Shown: positions 10,052 through 19,602, counted from the stretch's first letter. The stretch is 64,000 nucleotides of DNA from Platerodrilus igneus (GCA_036346225.1 JARFIW010001319.1:454501-518500), one strand, 5' to 3'. The notes: generated by a model from the letters alone, not told the origin. Numbers and translations: made by a program.

Positions 10052-10793
10052 GGCTATTGCAAATTTTTTTTAAATGCAACCTTACAGTTAGCAGTTCTCC
10101 TCTGAAATTAACTAAATATCCATCTTGATCTAACACTTTAACTATTATTTCATTTATTATACGTGACCTGATTGGTAGATATATAATCGTAGGTGGGCAC
10201 TCAACAATTTTAAAACCTGCAGGTACTTGAGGAAAAAATTCATGTATTTCATGCGCTGGTTTACTATTTAAATAGGATCCACTTGCAATATTACAGTCGA
10301 TTAAAACTGCATTCACTTTACAAATGTTGATCGAGTAGTCTGCTTGATGCGTGGCATATGCTAGCAATTTTCGTGAATTGAAACCGAGAAGAGAACCAAT
10401 TGAATCCTTTTTGGTAAAATCCACATCTTCACTACATTTAATACTACATTTAAGTGTATTATTGTCAGCTGTAATTTCTATATACACTGGCGTCTTTCTA
10501 GCGCTTCGTGATTGTTCCATACGACCACGCCATCTTTTATGGCCTAAAAGTTTTTGAAGATATTTACTAATCTTTCTAATCTTATAAGTACCTTCAGGTA
10601 TTTTTATGAATTCTCCGTTAGGTTCATAATAAAATTTATTTATTATTCCTTTTTCAATGTTTAGAATTGTGTTATAAGACTCAAAATTTGTTAATCCTAA
10701 TATGCACTCCAAATCATTATCCAAGTTTATAGGTGGATTAAAATTGCTTGTTAAAACTGAATTGTTTCCCGTTAGAGTAAAAGTGTACGACAT
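10041..10793 (-). CDS. Penton-like minor capsid protein (single jelly-roll candidate)
   Basis: An intact 250-codon ORF begins MSYTFTLTGNNSVLTSNFNP and contains ECILGLTNFESYNTILNI, PEGTYKIRKISKYLQ and a C-terminal VNFRGELLTVRLHLKK. Beta-rich sequence, size and position directly upstream of the major capsid gene fit the penton (vertex) protein of Polinton/adintovirus-like elements. No stop or frameshift is visible. The role is inferred from gene order and resemblance to the insect element family. Confidence 0.65.
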   Translation of the reverse strand: MSYTFTLTGNNSVLTSNFNPPINLDNDLECILGLTNFESYNTILNIEKGIINKFYYEPNGEFIKIPEGTYKIRKISKYLQKLLGHKRWRGRMEQSRSARKTPVYIEITADNNTLKCSIKCSEDVDFTKKDSIGSLLGFNSRKLLAYATHQADYSINICKVNAVLIDCNIASGSYLNSKPAHEIHEFFPQVPAGFKIVECPPTIIYLPIRSRIINEIIVKVLDQDGYLVNFRGELLTVRLHLKKICNSHGY

Positions 10794-10812
10794 GACAACT
10801 TCATACGCAGTT

Positions 10813-11265
10813 CTATGTACCGCTTAGAAATTGTAAGCATAAATGTCCGCAAAACACAGTACCGTACGATTGTTCTTGGTTAATGTTATAAAGAATTTTA
10901 CATTTACTCCCGCTATTCAAATAACTTATCAAATCTGTTGGCGGTTGCAGGTTTCCGTAGCTGTAATAGTAAATAGCGCTACTACCGTACGTTTTATAAG
11001 AGGTCCAATGCGTGCCTAAACCTTCTATTCCATCTAAATTAATTATACCACATTGTTTTAAATTAACTTTCTTGGGAAGATTGTTTCTCATGAACACTCC
11101 ACGGAAATATGGTACTTCTAATTGCTTAACAAACTCTATAAATTCTACATTGCTTAGTGCTCGATTCGGTAAAATCAAGTTGCGTTCCTTTGAGGTTTTG
11201 CAGGGGCTAAAAAAGACCAAAACCTTTTTTATAAGGTTTGATGTACATGCCGTATCCGACTGCAA
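10813..11265 (-). CDS. Adenain-like cysteine protease, catalytic acid replaced
   Basis: The 150-codon ORF carries the adenovirus-protease/Ulp1-type signature: NRALSNVEF near the N-terminus, then GTHWTSY (catalytic His), IYYYSYGNL where relatives have YFDSFGN, and FCGHLCLQFL (catalytic Cys) at the C-terminus. Family members mature virions by cutting capsid precursors. The acidic residue of the triad, normally the D of YFD, is Tyr here, so activity is doubtful. The true start is uncertain: the first 25 residues look unlike the family and overlap the pVI-like gene. It lies 19 bp from the penton gene on the same strand. Confidence 0.75.
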   Translation of the reverse strand: MQSDTACTSNLIKKVLVFFSPCKTSKERNLILPNRALSNVEFIEFVKQLEVPYFRGVFMRNNLPKKVNLKQCGIINLDGIEGLGTHWTSYKTYGSSAIYYYSYGNLQPPTDLISYLNSGSKCKILYNINQEQSYGTVFCGHLCLQFLSGT

Positions 11266-11650
11266 TGTCCTCCATTGCCTTGTTATAACGTTGTTTTTCC
11301 GCTAGTTGTTCCTTAGCTATTTTAGTATCTGAAACTGCTTTTACAACAGCAGCTGCACCTCCAGTAAGAGTAACTAGGGCGCTTAGGCCTGCAAAAATTG
11401 GTATTAGTGATAGAAAACCCCCTGTTTTAGGAATTGATATAATACGAGATGATTTAATATGCTTCTTTTGTTTGCTGTATTAGCGGCCTTAATTGCTATG
11501 TCGATTGCATCCATAATATTAAATCCTTTAGTCCTTTTTAAAGCTGTACGTGCTTGTTTGATAATGCTTTTAATACCTAGCGTACTTCTTATTTTACGTT
11601 TCTTTATCAGTTTTCTTATTTTATTGATATTTTTGTTCTCAGTGATGCAC
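11207..11650 (-). pseudogene. pVI-like minor capsid protein, frameshifted
   Basis: Two frames join to give a protein with a basic N-terminal part (NINKIRKLIKKRKIRST, KRTKGFNIMDAIDIAIKAA) and then, after a frameshift near 11455, SIPKTGGFLSLIPIFAGLSA, a hydrophobic glycine/alanine segment, and YGMYIKPYKKGFGLF before the stop at 11207. Basic-hydrophobic proteins with repeated YLKPYKKG-like ends are characteristic of this position in insect Polinton-like elements and are compared to adenovirus pVI. It overlaps the protease gene by about 60 bp and the PLA2-like gene by about 35 bp, and may be continuous with the latter. Confidence 0.6.
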
Positions 11651-12011
11651 AGGCAGCCATGCCAAGTTTTACTTTAGCTTTCATTGCGGTAGCTACTCCA
11701 AATGCTGCTGCTTTTTTACCTAAAGACGAGTCACCAGAATTTAGTCTTTCTGTAGGTAACTGAGCCAACTTCGAATCTGCTTGATGGCGTTTAGATAGAT
11801 CCTTTTCTTTGGAGTATGCAATATCTTGCTCCTTACAAGCCTCGTCTAACTTGTTTATTCCCTTGTCTCTCCGAGCTAACCGTTTGATTAGTTTTGTACC
11901 CGGACCGCAAAATTTGTAAATCGGAATATGCGCTCCAAATGGTAAATTGATAATTACAGTACTTAACAGTCCGTTCCCAGTAGTTTTAGAATTATTATTA
12001 TAGGTAACCAT
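11616..12011 (-). CDS. PLA2-like domain protein with catalytic His replaced
   Basis: The 131-codon ORF contains YKFCGPGTKL (glycine-rich calcium-loop motif), then LDEACKEQDIAYSKEKDLSK (active-site helix) and RHQADSKL. This order matches the phospholipase A2-like domain first known from parvovirus capsid proteins and also common in insect Polinton-like elements. In active relatives the helix reads C-xHD-Y; here Gln stands in place of the catalytic His (EQD), so lipid hydrolysis is unlikely. The C-terminus (GVATAMKAKVKLGM) is basic and probably ran on into the pVI-like frame before a frameshift. Confidence 0.75.
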   Translation of the reverse strand: MVTYNNNSKTTGNGLLSTVIINLPFGAHIPIYKFCGPGTKLIKRLARRDKGINKLDEACKEQDIAYSKEKDLSKRHQADSKLAQLPTERLNSGDSSLGKKAAAFGVATAMKAKVKLGMAACASLRTKISIK

Positions 12012-12136
12012 TTGCGGACAACTGTCCTCTCAAGCTGTGCAGTAAATAAATTATTGTGAATTAATGATTCTTTATATACTCGCCGTTTCTTGTATATAAT
12101 TCCACTTCTTTACAATCGAATTTATTACTTGCAAAC
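12012..12136. promoter_or_regulatory. Divergent promoter region between capsid cassette and ATPase
   Basis: The 125-bp AT-rich gap separates the minus-strand PLA2-like start (12011) from the plus-strand ATPase start (12137). A TATATAAA-type box lies on the minus strand at 12071-12078, about 60 bp before the capsid-side ATG. A TATATAA box lies on the plus strand at 12093-12099, about 38 bp before the ATPase ATG. The arrangement suggests back-to-back promoters. This is inferred from sequence only. Confidence 0.4.
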
Positions 12137-12617
12137 ATGCGTGTTGTGAAACAATCAACATCTTTAACCATAAACAAAAATGACATTGACGTGCAATCCT
12201 TAGCTAAAAAAAAACATAGCGTTCTTTTGCCTTCATCTATTCGATGTCTAGTTGTTCGTCCATCAAATTGCGGTAAAACCAACGTTATGATTGGCTTGAT
12301 AGAACATCCTAATGGTTTAAAGTTTGAAAACGTATATGTTTATTCTAAATCACTTTATCAACCAAAGTATCAATACCTTAAAAGTCTACTGCGACCAATA
12401 AAAGGGATCAAATATTATACATTTTCCAGTTCTGATAATAATATTATATCACCATCTGATGCTCGAAATAATTCTATATTTGTTTTTGATGATGTAGCTT
12501 GCGATAAACAAGGTATCATTAGAGAATACTTTAGTATGGGGCGTCATAAACAAGTAGACAGTTTTTACTTTTGTCAAAGTTATACTCGTATACCTAAGCA
12601 CTTACTACGTGATAATG
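12137..12617 (+). pseudogene. Packaging ATPase (FtsK/HerA type), N-terminal part, interrupted
   Basis: The frame opens at MRVVKQSTSLTINKNDIDVQ. The Walker A is RPSNCGKTN, with Arg where the first Gly of GxxxxGKT is expected. Walker B is SIFVFDDVACD, and DSFYFCQSYTRIPKHLLRD is a sensor-like region. Such ATPases pump the genome into the capsid in Polintons and related viruses. The gene is broken by the element inserted at 12618-20010; its remaining part is at 20011-20225 with the frame preserved across the duplicated 6-bp target. The open frame runs four bases into the insertion before stopping. Confidence 0.85.
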
Positions 12618-12766
12618 AGTAGGTAAATAAGGCCGATCCTAATTCACAACGCGACAGACGTATTTTCCATGTGTAAAATACGTCTGTCACGTTTTGAATT
12701 AGGATCGGCCCTATATAATTTCAATGTAAAATAGTTGTGAAAACATTTCAATGTAAAATAGTTGTG
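12618..12766. repeat. Left terminal inverted repeat of nested element
   Basis: The sequence matches the complement of 19863-20010 with only a few mismatches over about 149 bp. It contains the 80-bp palindrome 12631-12710. The palindrome arms are GGCCGATCCTAATTCACAAC and its partner, then GACAGACGTATTTTCC and its partner, with a loop of only a few bases around CATGTGTA. Confidence 0.9.
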
Positions 12767-12775
12767 AAAACATGA

Positions 12776-13175
12776 ATTCTTATATACTTTCAATGTAAAA
12801 TACTTGTGGGCACGTTTTGAATTAGGATCGGCTTTATATTACTTTCAATGAAACACACACGTATGTTGAAAAAAAAATGTAAGTGCAGAGAAGAATGTGT
12901 GTAGCTGTTTTGAATTTGGTTTCCTAGCGAGAAGTTACACGTGCACCGTTTTGAATTAGGATCGGCGTTATATACTTTTAATGTAAAATGTGAAAACCTG
13001 AATTCTTTTTATACTTTTAAAATGTAAAAATACTTGTGGGCACGTTTTGAATTAGGATCGGCTTTATATTACTTTCAATGGAACATATTTCAAAACACAC
13101 GTATGTTGAAAAATGTAAGTGCAGAGAAAATGTGTGTAGATGTTTTGAATTTGGTTTTCTAGCGAGACAGTATGA
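12776..13175. repeat. Subterminal tandem modules of nested element
   Basis: Two modules of about 190 bp lie head to tail. Each has CACGTTTTGAATTAGGATCG, TATATTACTTTCAATG, CACACGTATGTTGAA and TGAATTTGGTTT/CCTAGCGAG. With the palindrome this gives at least four copies of GTTTTGAATTAGGATCGGC in the first 450 bp. The ORF on the minus strand at 13017-13199 is a by-product of the repeat. Confidence 0.8.
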
Positions 13176-13198
13176 CAGATGCAAAAATATCGCATTCA

Positions 13199-13912
13199 AG
13201 TCAATTGTGTTTTAATTAAAGTGGATTCTGATTTATGTTTAGAGGCTGCAAATACATATGGGCCGGTTTCAATTCAAAATGTGTTCACTCTTGTGATAGG
13301 TTGAAAAGTGGGTTGGCAAAGTACGCAGATGGTGGTAATCTGCTATATAAGGAGATTGCTCCTGATATTAATTTAATTAGTCGAAGTTTACTGCATATAT
13401 TTACATACAAACATGTATATAATTGATATTCAGGATTTAAATACAAGAAAACGAGTTTGTGTGTAAAGAAATTGCGGTTTTGGACTTGTTGAAAGGTGTT
13501 GTTTGGCATCAAATTTTTAAACTGCCAATGCAGTCCAGTTGTTTGAGCCAAGATCATATAAAACATAACGACTGGGTGACAAAGAATATTCATGGTCTTT
13601 CTTGGGATGAATCTTCAACGGCTGGAATGGTGTTATCATATATAGCGCTTTATTTGAAGCAAATTATCCTACCCGGTGAAGAAGTATTTGTGAAGGGTCT
13701 AGAAAAGAAGAAATTGATTGAAACCTATCTAATGCAAAACGTTGTAACTGATATGCTTGCACTAGATTGTCCTAAGATATCGGAGTTAAAAATCAACAAC
13801 CGTTTAAAATATAACATCCATTGCTGTAGACACAGCAATAATAATCTGCAATGTGCAAAACAAAATACCTTGTTATTAAAAGAATGGCTTGATAATAATA
13901 AAAAACAATAGA
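13199..13912 (+). pseudogene. Exonuclease-like Polinton accessory protein, nested-element copy
   Basis: The upstream frame reads MFRGCKYIWAGFNSKCVHSC and ends KHVYN. The main frame starts in another phase at MYIID (13412), loses one G after DIQ and is recovered at KEIAVLDLLKGVV (from 13468). From there 149 codons are open to 13911: HNDWVTKNIHGLSWDESST, PGEEVFVKGLEKKKLIETYL, CPKISEL, and CCRHSNNNLQCAKQN, ending LLLKEWLDNNKKQ. The motif order suggests an RNase H-fold 3'-5' exonuclease. This is an inference, because the acidic residue pattern is incomplete. It lies about 0.8 kb from the left terminus and is one of about ten related fragments in the window. Confidence 0.5.
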
Positions 13913-13961
13913 AAGATTGTGTCTGTATTATTTATTTTAATATAATTTTACAATGTTAGCC

Positions 13962-14105
13962 GAAGCAAATTATCCGACTCGGTGAAGAAGTATGTGTGAA
14001 GGGTCTAGAAAAGAAGAAATGGATGGAAACCTATCTATTGCAAAAACAAAATACTTTGTTATTAAAAGAATGGTATGATAATAATAAAACAAATAGAAAA
14101 GATTG
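13962..14105 (+). pseudogene. Truncated duplicate of exonuclease-like gene
   Basis: KQIIRL/PGEEVCVKGLEKKKWMET is joined directly to KQNTLLLKEWYDNNK, so the middle of the domain is deleted. The same duplicate occurs in element copy A at about 1490-1615. Confidence 0.65.
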
Positions 14106-16080
14106 TGTATGTATTATTATTGTAGTCAGTAAGAAATCTTTAATGCTGATGTCTGCAGAAAAACAATTAAACTCAGACAGCACGAATGGGACTCTCAACC
14201 CTGAAAGCAATTATAATTGATCAACGCAATAGCTCTTTACTGGTTTTACAACATTTAACAAATTGTACAGATATCTCGAAAATTTGCCAAAGACAGACAA
14301 ACAGATAGGCAGACTGACTGCACCAATTTTCTCATTCTCGCTTTTAAAGAATAACAAGTCGTAGTTATTTAAATCGCGAACTCAGTTTATCTACAAGAAC
14401 TATATAAACGTGGAAATTTATGAAATGCTCCAACTTTAAAAAATCCACTATCATTATTCTTTCCTGACAAGGGTAATTTTAACAAAAGTTTTCATTTTTT
14501 TTTATTTGTTCTATAGAACACAACTACAACTTGACAATAAAGATTGAGCGATTATCACACACATATCTTGAGTATATATATATATAAAGATATTAAACAA
14601 TAAAACAGCAGAAAATTCAACCCATGTCAGACAGCTTTTTCTTGTCAACGATAGTCTAGTCTAATGCTTCTTCAGCATTTGCATTTCCATATTTACGTAC
14701 TGAAGGCAACTCTGCAATTTTAGATCACATGCATTTCTAATTTCAATTACAAAAAATATAAAAGCATCTATTTGAAATGCATTTCTAACTTTAATCGCAA
14801 AAAAATGAGAGCATCTATTCGAAATATGCACTCAGATTAAAAGTCAAAAATTGCTTTACACCGTTCTGTAAACTGAGATTACGTAGTTATTAAATCGGGA
14901 GTAATGTGAAATGAAACACACAATGTATGTTTCTTTATTGTAATCTATAAAATACATATATAATGTTATGTACTCTAGAATAAACATACTATAATTCACT
15001 TAAGTTTCCCAAATATAAAAGAACAGTTCTAACTCACTCCAACTCTGAACGGTTAAAAAAAATATTGCATTATCAATTCTATGAGAGCTGTCTTCTTCAT
15101 CTTTGACGGGCGGTCGTTTTCTGGTTGTTCTTCTTCGTGTTAACTAAAAAAAAAAAAAGATTCAAATGAATATTATATATCAAGTAAATGCATTAAGAAA
15201 ATTAAATCTATATATTAAGCTAACGAAATACATACTCTGTATTGGTGTCATTAGGTCGTACGTTGCAATTGGTGGATCTGCTCACGGCGTCAACGATTTT
15301 TTCACCAGTACTTAATTTGGATTGACTATAAACTACTCAATAATTTTAGCCCAATATCATTATTCTTTCCTGACAAGGACAATTTTTTTTTAAAAAAAAA
15401 AGGTTTTCATTTTTGATTTGTTTTATAGAACACACAACTACAACTTGACAATAAAGATTGAACGATTATCACACACACACATATCTTGAGTATATAAGGA
15501 TATTAAACAACAAGAACAGCAGAAAATTCAACTCATGTAAGCAAGAATTTAATGTTAAGGTATTGTCTAGATAGCAATTGTAGAAAAATATGAAATCTAT
15601 AGAAAATTTAATAAAGCCAGTCATGTATAAATTTTTTTAATGCTGACATCCACAGGAAAAATAAAAAGCGAGAAATTTAATGCTAACATCAACAGAATAA
15701 TAAATAAATCCACTTAGACAGCATTAATGGAAGACCGGCCTGGCTTCGAAACTGTGCACGCGTATATACCATATTTTAAAATTAAAGTTGTCAATTGCAA
15801 AACAAAAAAATTAAATTTTACCTAGAAATCATTTTAAAATATTTACTTTTTCAGTACAACTGAAAGAACTTGACTTTTATACATTTTTTAATCGATATCA
15901 TAGACTTTTTCTATACTGTTGGTAAAAATCTACGTGAAGTATTTATATTAAATAATAAACTGACCTGTTAGAAAAAATTAAAATTTGCATCGTTTTCTGA
16001 AAAAATTGCGTACTTTTCAGTACAACTGAAAGAACTTGAGTTTATACATTTTTTAATCGATATCAGACTGTACAGAAACA
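14106..16080. other. Non-coding body of the nested element
   Basis: 14106-14450 is the reverse complement of 1085-1440. A direct repeat of about 190 bp occurs at 14448-14640 and 15355-15545 (ATCATTATTCTTTCCTGACA ... CATATCTTGAGTATATA). 15240-15345 is the reverse complement of 960-1070. Minisatellite-type units lie at 15600-15720. No gene is visible. Confidence 0.6.
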
Positions 16081-16415
16081 GTAATGTTTAATTATATCAG
16101 TCAAAAACATGATGTGTTTACTATTAAACAAAACAAAATTGTTCTTAATCCAAGTGATGATAAAAGAATTCTTAGTACCTCAACCACTGATACATACGAC
16201 CAGCGAGTACTGTGTTAAAAATTGTTTTCGTTGCAGAAAGTAACATCAATTCCCGTCAATATTACTGTATTAGTCGATTAAGGCATGAGTTAATTTTTTA
16301 CAACGTTTCTTTTATTCGCTTAGGGCAATGCAGAGAAAGAAGTTAGAATTGAACACATTTTATAATAAAATAAACCTTGATACAAAAATCACATTCAGTT
16401 TTACTGAAAAGATAC
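16081..16415. repeat. Dispersed repeat, copy 2 (first copy 1-700)
   Basis: Matches 1-115 joined to 485-700 and lacks the SINE. It therefore shows the pre-insertion state of that site. Confidence 0.75.
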
Positions 16416-16477
16416 AATTTACATGCATATATAGGTAATTTGTGTGAAATTCTTTAAAACCATGAGTGTGTAAAAAT

Positions 16478-16645
16478 TATTAAACAAAGACGGTTTAATC
16501 TGAGACATTTTTTCAAAATTTGCTTTGTTTTATTTAAAATATTTCATATGTAATCATAATAAAAATAGCGCTGTAATTATAATGTATATTCTGTACACAT
16601 CATAAATCAAAGGTCGTATAAAACGCAACTGAATGAAAAAAAAAT
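16478..16645. repeat. Direct repeat shared with 18280-18485
   Basis: Shared words include TTTAATCTGAGACATTTTTT, AAAAATAGCGCTGTAAT and CATAAATCAAAGGT. No coding function is seen. The minus-strand ORFs 16554-16760 and 18300-18512 are chance readings of this repeat. Confidence 0.6.
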
Positions 16646-16954
16646 GATGTTGTATGCTAAATTCCTTTTGTAGTGGTTTTTGCTCAGAGCTGCCTTCTGT
16701 ATATAAATATTGGAAATGCTGCATAGCGAATTGTTTGTCATAGTTATGTACTGAAAGCAACTCTGCAATTTTTTAGATAGCATGCACGATTCAAGCTTGA
16801 AAATTGTCTTGAATAAAAACGTAAATATAGGAGATTTCTTTTAACAATTTGCATCCAAAGCAATTTGCTATGCAATTATTTCTTTACAGTTGTTTTTGCT
16901 TACGCGTTTTTCCGTAAAACTCAGCTGAATGAAAAAAAATTAAAATTCATACTG

Positions 16955-17860
16955 TCTCGCTAGAAAACCAAATTCAAAGCATCTACACACATTTTCTCTG
17001 CACTTACATTTTTCAGCGCTTTATTTGAATCAAATTATCCGACCCGGTGAAGAAGTATTTGTGAAGGGTTTAGAAAATAAGAAATTGATTGAAACCTTCA
17101 CAAGTACGCATTTTTTTTCGTTTTGGATTTATCTAAAATAGGATACCTTTCAATCTACCCGAGTTTAACTATATTAGCATAAATGTATTGTAGAGAAAAA
17201 AGTAGTAGTAACCGTTCTGTTTAAAAATCCAGTTTGTTATTGTTTAAAGATGAGTTAGCATAAGGTTGATGAGTATGTTTTCAATATTAACAATTGCATT
17301 ATCAAGTAAACTTTTCACGCACGTTCAGTATTTCACTATTCATTTTACATTTTAATTAAATAAATGCAGTCCTAACGATTGTAGAAACAAGCTGGAATAG
17401 TGTTATCTCACTAGAAAACCAAATTCAAAGCATCTACACACATTTTCTCTGCACTTACATTTTTTCAGCGCTTTATTTGAATCAAATTATCCGATCCGGT
17501 GAAGAAGTATTTGTGAAGGGTTTAGAAAATAAGAAATTGATTGAAACCTTCACAAGTATGCATTTTTTTTTTCGTTTTGGATTTATCTAAAAATAGGATA
17601 CCTTTCAATCTACCCGAGTTTAACTATATTAGCATAAATGTATTGTAGAGAAAAAAGTAGTAGTAACCGTTCTGTTTAAAAAATCCAGTTTGTTATTGTT
17701 TAAAGATGAGTTAGCATAAGGTTGATGAGTATGTTTTTCAATATTAACAATTGCATTATCGAAGTAAACTTTTTCACGCACGTTCAGTATTTCACTATTC
17801 ATTTTACATTTTAATTAAATAAATGCAGTCCTAACGATTGTAGAAACAACGGCTGGAATA
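16955..17860. repeat. Tandem duplication of a 451-bp chimeric unit
   Basis: Unit 1 (16955-17405) and unit 2 (17406-about 17860) are nearly identical. Each joins four pieces: subterminal sequence (TCTCGCTAGAAAACCAAATT); an exonuclease-like scrap (PGEEVFVKGLEN-like); an unidentified stretch; and the 5' end of the major capsid gene in antisense (TTCAGTATTTCACTATTCAT, matching about 9780-9950). The unit is a composite of rearranged Polinton parts. Confidence 0.8.
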
Positions 17861-17867
17861 GTGTTAT

Positions 17868-18125
17868 CATATATAACGCTTTATTTGAAACAAATTATCC
17901 GACCGGTGAAGAAGTATTTTGTGAAGGGTTTAGAAAAGAAGAAATTGATTGAAACCTATATATAATGCAAAAACATTGTAACTGATATGCTTGCACTAAG
18001 TTGTCCTAAGCTATCGGAGTTAAAAAACATCCATTGTTGTAGACACCGCAATAATAATGTGCAATGCACAAAACAAAATACCTTTTTTATTAAAAGAATG
18101 GCTTGATAATAATAAAAAACAATAG
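17868..18125 (+). pseudogene. Exonuclease-like fragment
   Basis: Readable in pieces from the PGEEVF-KGLEKKKLIETY region to the KEWLDNNKKQ end, with frameshifts and a deletion near the KINNRLKYN stretch. It is followed directly by antisense integrase sequence. Confidence 0.65.
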
Positions 18126-18139
18126 AAAGATTTTGTCTG

Positions 18140-18265
18140 TGTTTACTAATCCTCACACTGTCTTTAATTGAATATTTTGGTATTTTGGTTGCAAGTTTGA
18201 TGTGGGGTAAATGATGATTTAAGAATAGTTTTTTTTTCATTTGATTTATCAACTTTTACTAAAAG
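18140..18265 (-). pseudogene. Integrase C-terminal scrap, copy 1
   Basis: The sequence matches the complement of 22365-22460 of the broken integrase (VDKSNKKLFLNHHLPT-like and QPKYQNIQ-like). It has been copied into the nested element in antisense to the exonuclease scrap. Copy 2 is at 18893-19030. Confidence 0.75.
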
Positions 18266-18479
18266 TGCGTGTAAAAATTAATAAACAACATTGACAGTTT
18301 TAATCTGAGACATTTTTTTCAAAACTAGCTTTAATTTTTAATAAAATTTTTATATGTAACCATAAAAATAGCGCTGTAATGATGGTGTATTTTCTGTACA
18401 CACAACATAAATCAAAGGTAGTATAAAAACATTTGATTACTATACTGCAAGCAAGCAAATTTTTCAGTAAACGCAGCTG

Positions 18480-18592
18480 AATGAAAATAAGGTTGATGAG
18501 TATGTTTTTCACGTACGTTCAGTATTTCACTATTCATTTTTACATTTTAATTAAATAAATGCAGTCCTAACGATTATAGAAACAACGGCTGG
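18480..18592 (-). pseudogene. Major capsid gene 5' scrap
   Basis: The stretch containing TTCAGTATTTCACTATTCAT and GCAGTCCTAACGATTATAGA corresponds to the start and upstream sequence of the major capsid gene (about 9840-9950). It is fused downstream to GGCTGGAAT, which belongs to the exonuclease-like gene. Confidence 0.7.
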
Positions 18593-18599
18593 AATGAAG

Positions 18600-18882
18600 T
18601 TATCATATAGCGCTTTATTTGAAGCAAATTATCCGACCCGGTGAAGAAGTATTTGTGAAGGGTTTAGAAAAGAAGAAATTGATTGAAACCTATCTAATGC
18701 AAAACATTGTATATGATATGCTTGCACTAGATCGTCCTAAGCTATCGGAGTTAAAAATCAACAATCGTTTAAAATATAACATCCATTGTTGTAGACACCG
18801 CAATAATAATAATCTACAATGCACAAAACAAAATACCTTTTTTTTATTAAAAGAATGGCTTGATAATAATAAAAAACAATAG
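18600..18882 (+). pseudogene. Exonuclease-like fragment with open C-terminal frame
   Basis: An 87-codon frame (18619-18882) runs from KQIIRPGEEVFVKGLEKKKL through LMQNIVYDMLALDRPKLSEL, CCRHRNNNNLQCTKQN and LLKEWLDNNKKQ. The N-terminal half, including DIQGF, is absent. Confidence 0.65.
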
Positions 18883-18892
18883 AAAGATTTTG

Positions 18893-19030
18893 TCTGTGTT
18901 TACTAATCCTCACACTGTCTTTAATTGAATATTTTGGTATTTTGGTTGCAAGTTTGATGTGGGTAAATGACGATTTAAGAATAGTTTTTTTTTCATTTGA
19001 TTTATCAACTTTTACTAAAAGTGCGTGTAA
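18893..19030 (-). pseudogene. Integrase C-terminal scrap, copy 2
   Basis: A second copy of the antisense integrase scrap follows the exonuclease fragment exactly as in copy 1. The pair exonuclease-scrap/integrase-scrap has therefore been duplicated as a unit (17868-18265 and 18600-19030). Confidence 0.75.
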
Positions 19031-19054
19031 AAATTAATAATTAGTAGCGCTATT

Positions 19055-19602
19055 TTGAAATTAACTGTGAAATGCGTGAATCTAATCAGAACAGTCGATG
19101 CAATAACGAAACACATTATAATAATCAAAGCAAATATTAGTATATTGAAGCTTGCTATTATAAATAAGGTATATGAAGACAATCGTCAGGAAAATCCTAG
19201 TAGGCTGGAATCTAATTTGGCACATCTTAAAAGTTACCTTGTACGATTGAGGTACTTGAAACGCTCTTATGAATATGAAGGTAAAGGTATTGATGCAACG
19301 CTTTCTAGAGGTCATATTCGAAAAAATCTGATTTGGCATGATGTACAATCATGTTTTGGAAGTCGAATAATTACGGGACTTATTACCAATTTAAGTTATA
19401 GAGATCCTCTAGTGTTCTTAGACAAGGCGTTCGCTAGTTTTAAACGCAAGATTGTTGCTTGCTTAAAAAGTCAATGTTGAAAGTTAATGTAATATTGACC
19501 GTTAACTTTGTTAAGCCTACAACTGGCGAAATAGATTTGAAGACGTTTCCTACTGCAAATCGTCACATCGATATAAATACCAATCTCATGTCGAAGTAAA
19601 CT
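19055..19602 (+). pseudogene. N-terminal part of DNA polymerase B captured in nested element
   Basis: The 141-codon frame carries LRYLKRSYEYEGKGIDATLS, HIRKNLIWHDVQSCFGSRI, ITNLSYRDPLVFLDKAF and KRKIVACLKS. It then shifts to VNVILTVNFVKPTTGEIDLK and NRHIDINTNL before being cut at about 19602 by capsid 5' sequence. It is homologous in layout to the fragment at 4812-5132 but clearly diverged, so it comes from a different element lineage. There are no catalytic domains. Confidence 0.7.

Noticed and set aside
9837..11677. Plus-strand ORFs (9837-10073, 10351-10557, 11012-11305, 11459-11677)
   Set aside because: Shadows of the minus-strand capsid, penton, protease and pVI-like genes.
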